In this document: positions 1-8,576 of the stretch, one piece after another
Position numbering within the stretch: position 1 is the stretch's first letter
How the letters are laid out: every line of letters begins with the position of its first letter
From: Pseudomonas mosselii
GTDB lineage: Bacteria > Pseudomonadota > Gammaproteobacteria > Pseudomonadales > Pseudomonadaceae
DNA length: 64,000 nucleotides
NCBI RefSeq assembly: GCF_003205295.1
Contig: NZ_QJRP01000024.1
Location: 1 to 64,000 of the forward strand
Direction of reading: 5' to 3'
Notes under the pieces: generated by a model
What the model was told of the DNA's origin: nothing
Seen by the model: the letters and a program-made list of their open reading frames with translations, nothing else
The model's database searches: none
Position numbers and translations under genes: made by a program

Positions 1-86
1 GCGTGGGGTGGCGAGGGTGGGGTGCTGCTGTGGCAGCAGTTGGGCAGCAGCCGTTGCCCGGTGAGCAGCAGGGAAACGCAATCCCC
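1..86. other. Window edge without identifiable gene
   Basis: This short GC-rich stretch lies before the first REP pair. I see no reading frame with recognisable protein features. It may be the tail of a gene or intergenic sequence outside the window. Confidence 0.4.
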
Positions 87-208
87 CCTGTGGGAGCGGC
101 CTTGCGTCGCGAAAGGGCCGCACAGCGGCCCCAGAATTTCAACTCAATGGCTCAAATGGTCGGGGCTGCTAGCGCAGCCCTTTCGCGACGCAAGGCCGCT
201 CCCACAGG
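87..208. repeat. Convergent REP pair (BIME-like)
   Basis: Two inverted copies of the putida-type REP, with core GTGGGAGCGGCCTTG followed by a GTCGCGAAAGGG-like part, face each other around a short spacer. The arms pair over most of their length. It lies just downstream of the minus-strand exporter gene and could act as its transcript end or as a gyrase/IHF-type BIME. Confidence 0.85.
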
Positions 209-226
209 TGTTGCACCCCTGCCAGC

Positions 227-2047
227 CTAGTGTTCGATGGCGACCTCCCCGGCACTGCGCAGATACGCCGCGTACAACCCTGCATACACCCCGCCGGCCT
301 CCACCAGCGCGGCATGCCGGCCCAGTTCGACCACCTGCCCATGGCGCACCACGGCGATCCGGTCGGCGTCGCGGATGGTCGCCAGGCGGTGGGCGATGAT
401 GATCGCCGTGCGGCCCTGGCACAGCCGGCGCAGCGCCTGCTGGATGCGCCGCTCGGTGTGCACGTCGACCGCCGAGGTCGCTTCGTCGAGCACCAGCACC
501 GCAGGGTCGGCCAGATAGGCACGCACCAGGCACACCAGCTGGCGCTGGCCGTGGCTCAGGTGGCTGCCCAGCGGGCCGGCTTCGGTGTGGTAGCCCAGCG
601 GCAGGCGCTCCAGCACCTCGTCGGCACCCAGCTCGCGGGCGGCGGCGATCAGTTGGGCATCGTCGGCCCCGGGCCGGGCCAGGCGCAGGTTGTCGAGAAG
701 TGTGCCGCTGAACAGCACGTTGTCCTGCAGCACCACGCCGACGTTGCGCCGCAGGTCGCGCTGGGCCAGCTCGCGCAGGTCGGTGCCGTCGAGCTTCACC
801 GCGCCGCGCTGCACGTCGTAGAAGCGCGTGAGCAACTGCACCAGGGTGCTCTTGCCATGCCCCGAGGGGCCGACGATGGCCAGCACTTCGCCCGCCGGGA
901 TATGCAGCTCGAGCCCGTCGAGCACCGGGCGGGCGCTGGTGTTGTAGGCGAAGCCGACCTGTTCGAAGTCCACCTGGCCACGGGCCCGGCCCAGCGTCCG
1001 AGGCTGTGCGGGGTCGAGCACCTGGGCACGGGTGTCGAGCAGCAGGAAGATGCGCTGCGCCGAGGCGCTGCCGGTGGCGTAGCGCTCGAACAGGTCCGAC
1101 AGCTCCTGCAGCGGGCCGAGGAACAGGAACACGTAGAACAGGCTTTCGGCCACCTGGCCGACGCTCACCCGGCCTTCGGCCAGGCCGAAGGCGCCCACCA
1201 GCAACAGCACGGCCATGCCCGCCGTGCCCAGCAGCGCGGTGAACGGCGCGAACCAGCCGGTGCGCAGGCTGCCGTGGATCAGCGCCTGGTTGAAGGCCTC
1301 CAGCAGGTGCCGGTAGCGCCGCTGGTTGCTGGCCTCGCATCCGCACTGCTGGATCAGCCGCACGCCGCTGACGCTCTCGACCAGGTGCGCGGTGAAGCGG
1401 CTGCGTTGCTCGGCGACCTTGGCCCAGTTGCGCTGCGACACCCGCTTGAAACGCCAGGTGGCCAGCGCCAGCAGCGGCACGGTGGCCGCCAGGCTGTAGA
1501 AGAAGCTCGGCTCGATGCGCCACAGCATGACCCCGGCCAGGCCGCAGCGCAGCAGGGCGCCCAGCAGCTCCGGCGGGCCTTGCACCAGCAACGGCTCCAG
1601 CGCGTCGACGTCGCGGTCGGCGCGGGCGATGATGCGCCCGGCGCGGGTCTGGTCGAAGTAGCTCACCGACAGCGCCTGGACATGGGCGAACACCTGCACG
1701 CGCAGGGCGTTGAGCACACCGATGGCGGCGCCGCCGGCAATGAACTGCGAGACGCCCGCCAGCAGGAAGCGGCCCAGCCAGCTGGCGGCCAGGCCCAGGC
1801 CGAGCCACAGCACCAGGCGTTCGTCCAGCAGCCAGTGGCCGGCGTTCTGGATCAGCCCGCGGTCGAGCAGCTCGCGGACGAACCACGGCCGCAGGAACAC
1901 GGTGAACACCAGCAGCAGCTCCAGGCCGATCACGCTCAGGATCGCCCCACGGATCGGCCGCAGCAGCGGCAGCAAACGGCCCAGCATGCCGCGGTCGAGG
2001 GCCTGGCGGGCCAGGCGTTGTTCGATATCGATATCGCTTTCAGCCAT
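227..2047 (-). CDS. ABC exporter half-transporter (permease fused to ATPase), catalytic partner
   Basis: This 606-residue protein has a six-helix exporter membrane domain (about residues 25-330) followed by an ATPase domain. Walker A GPSGHGKST is at 393-401, Walker B VLVLDE with the catalytic Glu at 517-522, and the H-loop His at 553. The signature reads LSHGQ (497-501) instead of LSGGQ. Its start overlaps the end of the upstream exporter gene by 8 bases, so the two are translationally coupled and probably form a heterodimer in the inner membrane. Combined with the degenerate residues of the partner, this predicts one active and one degenerate ATP site. The substrate is unknown; drug or lipid export is typical of the family. 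Confidence 0.85.
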   Translation of the reverse strand: MAESDIDIEQRLARQALDRGMLGRLLPLLRPIRGAILSVIGLELLLVFTVFLRPWFVRELLDRGLIQNAGHWLLDERLVLWLGLGLAASWLGRFLLAGVSQFIAGGAAIGVLNALRVQVFAHVQALSVSYFDQTRAGRIIARADRDVDALEPLLVQGPPELLGALLRCGLAGVMLWRIEPSFFYSLAATVPLLALATWRFKRVSQRNWAKVAEQRSRFTAHLVESVSGVRLIQQCGCEASNQRRYRHLLEAFNQALIHGSLRTGWFAPFTALLGTAGMAVLLLVGAFGLAEGRVSVGQVAESLFYVFLFLGPLQELSDLFERYATGSASAQRIFLLLDTRAQVLDPAQPRTLGRARGQVDFEQVGFAYNTSARPVLDGLELHIPAGEVLAIVGPSGHGKSTLVQLLTRFYDVQRGAVKLDGTDLRELAQRDLRRNVGVVLQDNVLFSGTLLDNLRLARPGADDAQLIAAARELGADEVLERLPLGYHTEAGPLGSHLSHGQRQLVCLVRAYLADPAVLVLDEATSAVDVHTERRIQQALRRLCQGRTAIIIAHRLATIRDADRIAVVRHGQVVELGRHAALVEAGGVYAGLYAAYLRSAGEVAIEH

Positions 2048-3821
2048 GCTCGATCCCCAGCAGGTCGCGGTAGTGGGCGTTGCTTGCCGTCAGCTCGGCG
2101 TGGCTGCCGCTGGCGCCGATGCGCCCGCCGTCGAGCAGCAGCACGCGGTCGGCCAGCAGCAGGGTGGACAGCCGACTGGTGATCAACAGCAAGGTCGGCG
2201 TGCGGCCGGCCTGGCTGCGTTGACGGCGCAGGTTGTCGAGCACGCGACGCTCGCTCTGGGCGTCCAGGGCGCTGGTGGCGTCGTCCAGGCACAGGATGTC
2301 GGGCGCGCCGAGCAGGGCGCGGGCCAGGCACAGGCGCTGGCGTTGGCCGCCGGAAAGGGTCACGCCACGGTCGCCCAGTGGCGTATCCAGGCCGTGGGGC
2401 AGGCGCTCCAGCACGTCCTCGGCGGCGGCCTGGCGCAGGGCCTCGCGCAGCTCGCTGTCGGTGGCGTCGGGCGCGGCCAGGCGCAGGTTGGCGGCGAGCG
2501 AGTCGCAGAACAGGAAGCTTTCCTGGGGCAGCACCTGCACCCGGCGGCGCAAAGCCGCCAGGTCGAGGTCGCGCACATCGTGCCAGCCGTGAGCGTCGCT
2601 GCCGACCCGCACGCTGCCACCGTCCACCTCGGCCAGGCGCGGCAGCAGGCTGGCCAGCAGGCTCTTGCCGCTGCCGGTGGCGCCGACCAGCGCCACCACC
2701 TCGCCGGGGCGCAGCTGTAGCGAGCAGCCGTGCAGCAGGTCGCGGCCGGCATCCGGCGCACGTACGCGCACCTGCTCCAGCTTCAGGCCCAACGGCCCTT
2801 CGGGCAGTGCGCACTGACCGCTGATGATGGCGGGCCGCTCGTCGAGCAGTTGCCAGATGCGCTCGGCGCTGGCACGAGCATCGGCGAAGGTCTGCATGAC
2901 CCGGCCAATGCCTTCGATGCGAAACACCAGGGTGGTGGCCACCAGCAGCGAGGTCACCAGCTCACCGATGCCCAGGCGGCCGGCGGCCACCTGCTGGGCG
3001 CCGTACACCAGGATCCATACATGGCCGAGGGCGACCACCGCCTGCGGCAACGGAATGCGCGAGCTGGCGTAGGCCAGCGCCGCACGGGCATGGCCGCTGA
3101 ACAGTGTCACCTGCTCGGCGAAACGAGCGACGCGCCGCTGCTCGAGGCCGAACGCCTTGATCACCCGCACCCCGCCGATACCTTCGGCCAGATCCTGGCT
3201 GACCTGGTCATAAGCCGAGGCCACCGCCCGATCAAGGGTGACGAGGCGCTCGGTCTGACGTACGAACAGCCACAGCCCGGCGCCGGTCAGCAGCAGCGGC
3301 ACCAGGCCCAGCAGCGGGTCGTACCAGCCCAGCAGGCCAACCGCGGCCAGCACCACCAGTGGCGTCTCGACGATCTGCCGCCAGAAGGTGATCAGCGCAT
3401 CGCGCACCTTGTCGGCATCGCGAGTGGTGCGGGTCACCAATTCGCCCATGCCATGGCGCCAGTGGTAGGCCAGGTGCAGGGCCTGGACCTGTTCGAGAAT
3501 GCGTTCGCGCAGGCGCGTCAGCAGGGCCTGGCTGAGCACCAGCGATAGCACCGCGGCGGCGTACTGCAGCAGGCCGCGGGCCAGGGCGATGGCCAGCAGG
3601 GCCCACAGCCAGTGCCAGCCCAGGCTGGCGTCCAGGCTGCCGTCGGCCAGGCGGGTGACGGCGCGGCCGGCGCCGACATCGTCGACCGCGTGGCCGATCA
3701 GCCATTGCTGCCAGGCCAGGCCCAGGTTGCCGGCGATGTACAGGGTGGTGACCAGGGTGAAGCGCCAGGGCATCTCGCGGTAGATGGCCAGGGCGCGCAG
3801 GAGGGGGTGTCTGGAGGTCAT
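2040..3821 (-). CDS. ABC exporter half-transporter (permease fused to ATPase), degenerate partner
   Basis: 593 residues, starting at the ATG at 3821; an in-frame extension upstream only translates a REP element. It has an exporter membrane domain followed by an ATPase domain with Walker A GATGSGKS (380-387) and a canonical signature LSGGQ (489-493). Walker B ends LDD (512-514), so Asp replaces the catalytic Glu, and the H-loop His is replaced by Ser549. These are the hallmark substitutions of the degenerate half of asymmetric exporters such as TM287/288-type pairs. It is first in a two-gene operon with the overlapping downstream half-transporter. Substrate not inferable. Confidence 0.85.
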   Translation of the reverse strand: MTSRHPLLRALAIYREMPWRFTLVTTLYIAGNLGLAWQQWLIGHAVDDVGAGRAVTRLADGSLDASLGWHWLWALLAIALARGLLQYAAAVLSLVLSQALLTRLRERILEQVQALHLAYHWRHGMGELVTRTTRDADKVRDALITFWRQIVETPLVVLAAVGLLGWYDPLLGLVPLLLTGAGLWLFVRQTERLVTLDRAVASAYDQVSQDLAEGIGGVRVIKAFGLEQRRVARFAEQVTLFSGHARAALAYASSRIPLPQAVVALGHVWILVYGAQQVAAGRLGIGELVTSLLVATTLVFRIEGIGRVMQTFADARASAERIWQLLDERPAIISGQCALPEGPLGLKLEQVRVRAPDAGRDLLHGCSLQLRPGEVVALVGATGSGKSLLASLLPRLAEVDGGSVRVGSDAHGWHDVRDLDLAALRRRVQVLPQESFLFCDSLAANLRLAAPDATDSELREALRQAAAEDVLERLPHGLDTPLGDRGVTLSGGQRQRLCLARALLGAPDILCLDDATSALDAQSERRVLDNLRRQRSQAGRTPTLLLITSRLSTLLLADRVLLLDGGRIGASGSHAELTASNAHYRDLLGIEHG

Positions 3822-3864
3822 GCAGGGCTCGGATCTGGTGGTGGCGGGAGGTCTTCGAGGTCGC

Positions 3865-3970
3865 CGGGGGCGCTGCGCGCCCCTTTCGCGGCACAAGGCC
3901 GCTCCTACAGGAATCGCGCGGTCTCTGTAGGAGCGGCCTTGTGCCGCGAAAGGGCTGCGCAGCAGCCCCA
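3865..3970. repeat. REP pair between sfnB and the exporter operon
   Basis: Two opposed REP copies of the GGAGCGGCCTTGTGCCGCGAA type, separated by about ten bases. They separate the end of sfnB from the start of the exporter operon on the same strand, a position where REPs often stabilise the upstream mRNA. Confidence 0.8.
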
Positions 3971-3983
3971 AGGGCGCAACCCC

Positions 3984-5216
3984 TCAGCGACGTGTAGCGC
4001 CTTGCGCTTGCTTGGCATTGAGCACCGCCGTGTACTCCCCCGGATCCACTCCGTTGAGGTAGTAGTTGCCGACGTTGTGCAGGCGCCAGCGGATCGGGTC
4101 GTGGGTGGTGTGCACCCGGGCGTCGCGCCAGAACCGGTCCAGGTTCCACTTGCTCAGCGAGGCGCTGGCCCCCAGCAGCGAGAACAGGTCGCTGGCGATC
4201 TTCAGCGCCGCCGCGTCGGCATGCGCCCGGGCGGTGGCCACGGAGAGGATCAGCTCATCCTCCAGCGCCTTGTCCGCCGGGTCGCGCTCATGGGCGTCGA
4301 ACACCCGCGCCGCCTCGCGCAGCACCGACTCGGCGCCGCGCAGGGCCACGGCGTACTCGCCGACCTGGCGGATGATGTGCGGCTCGTCGCTGGCCCGCTC
4401 GACGCCGCTCTCGACCCAGGCCCGGGCGTGCTCGCGCAGGTAGTCCAGCGCCGCCTGCAGGGCGCCGGCGGCGATGCCGCTGTCGATGGCGGCGTGGAGG
4501 ATCTGCGGGAAGGTCAGGCCGGTGCGCTTCATCGGCCCACTACGGAAGGTGACGAAGCGCTCGTCGAGGACGATCTCGTCGAACTTCACCGTGCCGCTCA
4601 CCGAGTGCTGCTGGCCGAAGGCGTCCCAGTCATCGACCAGGGTCAGGCCGGGGGTGTCGCGGTGCAGCAGCACGCCGGCGCCGCCGTCCTCGCTGGCGGC
4701 GGTCAGCGAGATCCAGTCGGCCAGGTAGGCGCCGGTCGAATAGAACTTGCTGCCGTTGAGCACCAGCTTGCCGTCGGCGCGGCGTTCGACGCGGGTCTTG
4801 AGGGCGAACTTGTTCTTGCCGCCGACCTCGGCCAGGGCATTGCCCAGGCGCTTGCCGGCCAGCACATCGGCCAGCACGCGGTCGCGGACCTCGTCGGGGT
4901 AGCCGCCGAGCACGCCGCGCAGCATCACGTTGTGGATCTGCAGCAACTGGCCGACGCCGCCGTCGGCGGTGGAGACCAGGCGCACGGTCTCGACGATGGT
5001 CGCGACCGAGGCGCCGAGGCCGCCGAACTGCGTGGGTACGCCGATGGTGGTGAGGCCGCTGCTCGACAGCAGCTCGGCCTGGCGGCGGGGCAGTTGCCGG
5101 TTGTTGCCCGGGTCGGCGGCGAGGGTGGCGATTTCGCCGGCGACCTGGCGGGCGATGTCGATGGCTTCGGATTCGTCGGTGATGCGCCGGGCTGGTGGGT
5201 GTTCGATGGTGGTCAT
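3984..5216 (-). CDS. sfnB: SfnB-family sulfur acquisition oxidoreductase (acyl-CoA dehydrogenase fold)
   Basis: 410 residues with the acyl-CoA dehydrogenase-like fold: an N-terminal helical domain, a middle beta domain (around 130-230) and a C-terminal helical bundle, the layout of SfnB/DszC-type flavin enzymes. The family is induced on sulfur starvation in Pseudomonas and is linked to use of dimethyl sulfone and related compounds; the exact reaction of SfnB is not settled. A near-consensus sigma-54 promoter lies upstream (5317-5332), and the gene is divergent from the DszB-like operon. Placement beside sulfur genes supports the assignment over a fatty-acid role. Confidence 0.82.
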   Translation of the reverse strand: MTTIEHPPARRITDESEAIDIARQVAGEIATLAADPGNNRQLPRRQAELLSSSGLTTIGVPTQFGGLGASVATIVETVRLVSTADGGVGQLLQIHNVMLRGVLGGYPDEVRDRVLADVLAGKRLGNALAEVGGKNKFALKTRVERRADGKLVLNGSKFYSTGAYLADWISLTAASEDGGAGVLLHRDTPGLTLVDDWDAFGQQHSVSGTVKFDEIVLDERFVTFRSGPMKRTGLTFPQILHAAIDSGIAAGALQAALDYLREHARAWVESGVERASDEPHIIRQVGEYAVALRGAESVLREAARVFDAHERDPADKALEDELILSVATARAHADAAALKIASDLFSLLGASASLSKWNLDRFWRDARVHTTHDPIRWRLHNVGNYYLNGVDPGEYTAVLNAKQAQGATRR

Positions 5217-5243
5217 GGGTTACCTCGATGGCGGTGTATGGCC

Positions 5244-5302
5244 CATCGCGGGGCAAGCCCGCTCCCACGAATCGGTTGTGGGAGCGGGCTTGCCCCGCGA
5301 TG
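5244..5302. repeat. REP palindrome with 25-bp perfect arms
   Basis: Arms 5244-5268 and 5278-5302 are exact reverse complements around a 9-base loop. The core is of the GTGGGAGCGGGCTTGCCCCGCGA type, a different REP subtype from the neighbours. It lies in the predicted 5' leader of sfnB, between its sigma-54 promoter and the start codon, so it would form a strong hairpin in the sfnB mRNA. Confidence 0.85.
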
Positions 5303-5316
5303 CCTGCAAACGCCAG

Positions 5317-5332
5317 AGCAACTTCTTTGCCA
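5317..5332 (-). promoter_or_regulatory. Sigma-54 (-24/-12) promoter for sfnB
   Basis: Read on the minus strand the site is TGGCAAAGAAGTTGCT. GG and GC are spaced exactly as in the consensus TGGCACGNNNNTTGCW, with only the sixth base of the TGGCAC element and the variable base after it differing. It points towards sfnB, about 100 bases upstream of its start. An activator with a GAFTGA loop is encoded at 22183-23244. Confidence 0.75.
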
Positions 5333-5393
5333 CAGCCCTGAAGCCCACGCAGTACCGGGCTTTCAGCGCACCCTTGCTGCTCCGGCAGCACCT

Positions 5394-5417
5394 CTGATCG
5401 TCACTTCTGCTGATCAG
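5394..5417. promoter_or_regulatory. Candidate activator binding palindrome between divergent sigma-54 promoters
   Basis: CTGATC (5394-5399) is mirrored by GATCAG (5412-5417), and the second half is itself the palindrome CTGATCAG. It sits about 60 bases upstream of one -24 element and 90 bases upstream of the other, a usual distance for enhancer-binding proteins. The link to the SfnR-like protein is inference. Confidence 0.3.
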
Positions 5418-5507
5418 GCAACACCCGCTCCGCAATCCTGCATCCTGGTCAGCAGTCGCCATCCTGGCCATCACCGAAAAGCCCGGTATTCCGGGCATCC
5501 CAGCCCT

Positions 5508-5523
5508 TGGCACGAGCGCTGCA
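5508..5523 (+). promoter_or_regulatory. Sigma-54 (-24/-12) promoter for the DszB-like operon
   Basis: TGGCACGAGCGCTGCA matches the consensus TGGCACGNNNNTTGCW at every position but one, with correct spacing. The predicted start is near 5534, about 20 bases before the ATG at 5556. The inverted repeat GCCCGG-TATT-CCGGGC at 5481-5496 lies just upstream. Confidence 0.8.
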
Positions 5524-5555
5524 ATGGTCCTTGCACGACGTCCAAGGAGCCACCC

Positions 5556-6602
5556 ATGACCCTCCCTCAAGCCACTCCCAAACCTGAAACCCTGGAGCGC
5601 CTCTGGTTCACCCGCTGCCCGGTGCCCACCGCCTCGGGCATCGCCTACAAGCTCGGCTGGCTGCAAGATGAATTCGCCGCCGACGGCCTGCCCATCGATA
5701 CCCTGCAGGAGGCCCGCCAGCTCGGCCATCACCACTACGATCACCAGCTTCCCGGCCTGTTCCGCGAGGGCGGCAACCTGCCGGCCCTGGCCGCCCGCGC
5801 TGCCGGTGCGCCATCGAGGCTGATCGGCCTGACCTGGATCGAGGAGTGGCAGACCATCCTGGTCCGCCCCGACAGCAACATTCGCCGCCCTGAAGACCTG
5901 CGCGGCAAGCGCCTGGCCCTGCCGGCCTGGGGCGACAACCGCCCCGGCAGCATCGCCCGGGCCATGAGCCTGCATGGCTACAAAGGCGCGCTGGCCTCGG
6001 CGGGCCTGGGCTTCGATGACGTGCATCTGGTGGAGGTGGCGCTGCTCGACACACTCGACGCCGGCACCCCGCAACTGGGCCTGCAACGGCTGTGGTCGGG
6101 CCTGGATCCGTTGGTGCGCGGCGAGGTGGACGCGGTGTACGTCAAGGGCGCCGCCGCCGCCGATGCCGCCCGCCGGCTGGGCCTGGTGGTGGGCATCGAC
6201 CTCGATGCCTTGCCCGACCCGCGCCACCGCATCAACAACGGCACGCCGCGGCCGATCACCGTGCACCAGCGCCTGCTCGACGAGCACTTCGACCTGGTGA
6301 CGCGCTTCCTCGCCCAGACCCTGCGCGCCGCCGACTGGGCCGCCGGCAACCGCGATGCGCTCAACGCCATCCTCGAGGACGAGACCCGCGCCGGCAGCCA
6401 GGGTGTGGCCGACGCCTATCGCGGCGACTTCCACACCACCCTGGCACCGGACTTGTCGCCCCAGCGCCTGGCGTTCCTCGACACCCAGAAAACCTTCCTC
6501 AACCTGCATGGCTTCCTGGAGCGCGACTTCGACCTCGCCGACTGGGTCGACCACCGCCCCCTGCAAGCCGCCCACGACCTGCTGGCCCAGCGCCGCGCCT
6601 GA
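5556..6602 (+). CDS. DszB-like sulfinate desulfinase / substrate-binding-fold protein
   Basis: 348 residues, with an AAGGAG ribosome site before the ATG at 5556. The protein has the periplasmic-binding-protein fold and no signal peptide, so it is probably cytoplasmic. Against remembered DszB (2'-hydroxybiphenyl-2-sulfinate desulfinase), the motif around Cys21 (RCPVP) aligns with the catalytic Cys27 region, His58 with His60, and Arg70 (FREGGNLP) with Arg70. All three known catalytic residues therefore appear kept, which argues for an enzyme releasing sulfite from a sulfinate. Such genes are often labelled ABC transporter substrate-binding protein. It is first in a sigma-54-dependent operon with a flavin monooxygenase and an importer. 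The substrate is unknown. Confidence 0.75.
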   Translation: MTLPQATPKPETLERLWFTRCPVPTASGIAYKLGWLQDEFAADGLPIDTLQEARQLGHHHYDHQLPGLFREGGNLPALAARAAGAPSRLIGLTWIEEWQTILVRPDSNIRRPEDLRGKRLALPAWGDNRPGSIARAMSLHGYKGALASAGLGFDDVHLVEVALLDTLDAGTPQLGLQRLWSGLDPLVRGEVDAVYVKGAAAADAARRLGLVVGIDLDALPDPRHRINNGTPRPITVHQRLLDEHFDLVTRFLAQTLRAADWAAGNRDALNAILEDETRAGSQGVADAYRGDFHTTLAPDLSPQRLAFLDTQKTFLNLHGFLERDFDLADWVDHRPLQAAHDLLAQRRA

Positions 6603-6617
6603 TACCGGAGACCGACC

Positions 6618-7349
6618 ATGACCGTACTGATCAACGAACGCCCCTTCACCGCCGAGCTGCAGGCCTTCACCGACCAGGTGCTGGCCGAGGCTGAAGCGGC
6701 CTTCAGCGTGTTTCGCGAAACCCGCACCATCACCGCCAACGGCACCGTCGGCTTCATCGAGCGGGTGCCCGGCGAGGAACTGCTGGTGTCGGTGAACTAC
6801 GGCGGCCCGTGGAACCACCGCAAGCCGCTGGAGGCGACGGTCAGCGACTTCGCCGGCAATGTCCTCCTTGGCAAGGGCAAGGGAGGGCTGGGCCGCTACA
6901 CCAAGCTGTTCCAGACCCACGCCGACATCACCACCGTGTCCCACGTGCACAGCCCCTACCTCGGCGCCTGGGCCCAGACCCACCGCAGCCTGCCGTTTCA
7001 CTACGTGCCGGTGCAGCGCTACCAGCTGGCCCGCGAGCTGCCGGTGTACATCGACCGCCGCCAGGCCGAGGTGGATTTCATCCTCGAGCAGATCGCCGCC
7101 AACCCGTTCAACCTGGCCATTCTCGAAGCCAACGGCGGCGCCACCGTGTGGGGCAAGCAGGGCCTGCGTGCCACCGCCGAATTCATCCTGCTGCTGGAGG
7201 AGGGCGCGCAGATCCAGCTGCTTGCCGACGCCCTCGGCGGCTCGCGTCCCTATGGCCCGGGCGTGCTCACCCAGCAGTGGAAGATGAGCGGCCTGTACGA
7301 GCGCGCCAGCGAACTGGGCCTGGTGCCCGGCATCGACCGTCGCAACTGA
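6618..7349 (+). CDS. Class II aldolase/adducin-family protein
   Basis: 243 residues with the class II aldolase/adducin head-domain pattern. The motif HVHSPYLGAW near residue 110 carries the usual metal-binding histidines, and the N-terminal part has the nucleotide/phosphate-type loop region. Relatives cleave or epimerise sugar phosphates, but members also occur in sulfur-salvage operons, where their substrates are often unknown. It lies 15 bases after the DszB-like gene and 30 before the monooxygenase, so it is co-transcribed. A role in processing the carbon skeleton left after desulfination is inference. Confidence 0.75.
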   Translation: MTVLINERPFTAELQAFTDQVLAEAEAAFSVFRETRTITANGTVGFIERVPGEELLVSVNYGGPWNHRKPLEATVSDFAGNVLLGKGKGGLGRYTKLFQTHADITTVSHVHSPYLGAWAQTHRSLPFHYVPVQRYQLARELPVYIDRRQAEVDFILEQIAANPFNLAILEANGGATVWGKQGLRATAEFILLLEEGAQIQLLADALGGSRPYGPGVLTQQWKMSGLYERASELGLVPGIDRRN

Positions 7350-7379
7350 TCCCTCACTTTTTGCGCAAGGAGCACGCCC

Positions 7380-8567
7380 ATGGCGGTCAAGATCCTCTGG
7401 TACCTCACCACCCCCGACGGCCCCTATCCCTGGGAGCCCGAGGGCCGCTGGCGCACCGACTTCCAGCATCTCAAGCAACTGGCCGTGGCGGCCGACCGGC
7501 TGGGCTACTACGGCTCGCTGCTCGGCTCCAGCCCCAACGAGAGCCTGGCGGTGTCGGCGGCGCTGATCGATGCCACCGAGCGCTTGAAATTCCTCGTCGC
7601 CCAGCATCCCGGCGAACTGTCGCCGGCGGTGCTGGCCAAGTGGGCGCTGACCTTCGACCAGTTCTCCAATGGCCGGCTGCTGTTCAACGTGGTCAACGGC
7701 AATGACGCGGGCCTGGCGACCCTCGGCGTGCATTACCCACACGATGAGCGCTACGACTTCAGCCTCGAGTACTGGCGGGCGTTCCAGGGCTTCTACGCCG
7801 GCGACACCGACGGCTACGCCGGACGCTACGTCAAGCTCGCGCCACGGGCGCCGGCAGCGGCCAGCCATCCGTTGGGCGGCTGGCATCCGCCAAAGCAGAA
7901 GCCCGGCATCCCGTTGTGGGGCGCCGGGACCTCGGCTGCCGGGGTGGCCCATTCGGTGCAACTGCTCGACGTGTACCTGAGCTTTGCCGACACCCCGCAG
8001 AAGCTTGGCGACAAGTTCCGCCGGGTGGCCGCCGAGGCGGCGAAGATCGGCCGCGAGCTGACCTACGGCACGCGCCTGCAGGTCATCGTCCGCGAAACCG
8101 AGGAAGAGGCCTGGGCCCACGCTGAAAAGCTGCTGCAGCGCACCTCGCTGGCCACCGCCCGCGCGTCCATCGAGCGCCAGCTGCCACCGGGCGAAACCCT
8201 GGAGACCTTCGTCAGCGACGACCCGCGCATCCAGCGCAACCTCGACAGCATCCGTGCCGGCCGCCTGCCCGCCGCCCGCGACCTGGAGATCCACCCCAAC
8301 GTCTGGCTCGGCCCGAGCCTGTTCGGCTTCAACATCCTCGGCCCCGCTGCCGGCACCTATCTGGTCGGCAGTGCCGCGCAGGTCGCCGAGCGCATCCGCG
8401 AGTACGAGGCGCAGGGCACCTCGGCGTTCATCCTCTCGGGCTTCCCGCTGATCGACGAGGCGCAGCGGGTCGCCGACCTGCTGTTCCCGCTGCTCGACCT
8501 GGACCACGGTTTCGAGGTGCCGCGCCTGGGCGTGGCGCCGAAAGCGACCGTGGCCGAACCGGCATAA
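7380..8567 (+). CDS. SsuD-like FMNH2-dependent monooxygenase (LLM class)
   Basis: 395 residues with the bacterial luciferase-like TIM-barrel pattern. Typical SsuD-family stretches are visible: FLVAQHPGELSP near residue 65, GRLLFNVVNG near 100, and the HDERYDF motif near 122. The family uses reduced FMN and oxygen to cleave C-S bonds of sulfonates or sulfones, normally with a separate flavin reductase; none is encoded in this operon. It follows the aldolase-like gene and precedes the binding-protein gene. With the DszB-like enzyme it could make and then split a sulfinate. Confidence 0.85.
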   Translation: MAVKILWYLTTPDGPYPWEPEGRWRTDFQHLKQLAVAADRLGYYGSLLGSSPNESLAVSAALIDATERLKFLVAQHPGELSPAVLAKWALTFDQFSNGRLLFNVVNGNDAGLATLGVHYPHDERYDFSLEYWRAFQGFYAGDTDGYAGRYVKLAPRAPAAASHPLGGWHPPKQKPGIPLWGAGTSAAGVAHSVQLLDVYLSFADTPQKLGDKFRRVAAEAAKIGRELTYGTRLQVIVRETEEEAWAHAEKLLQRTSLATARASIERQLPPGETLETFVSDDPRIQRNLDSIRAGRLPAARDLEIHPNVWLGPSLFGFNILGPAAGTYLVGSAAQVAERIREYEAQGTSAFILSGFPLIDEAQRVADLLFPLLDLDHGFEVPRLGVAPKATVAEPA

Positions 8568-8576
8568 GGGGGCACG

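Noticed and set aside
5556..6602. Plain ABC transporter substrate-binding protein for the first gene of the importer operon
   Set aside because: It has no signal peptide, keeps DszB catalytic positions, and the operon already has a dedicated binding lipoprotein. Not fully excluded.
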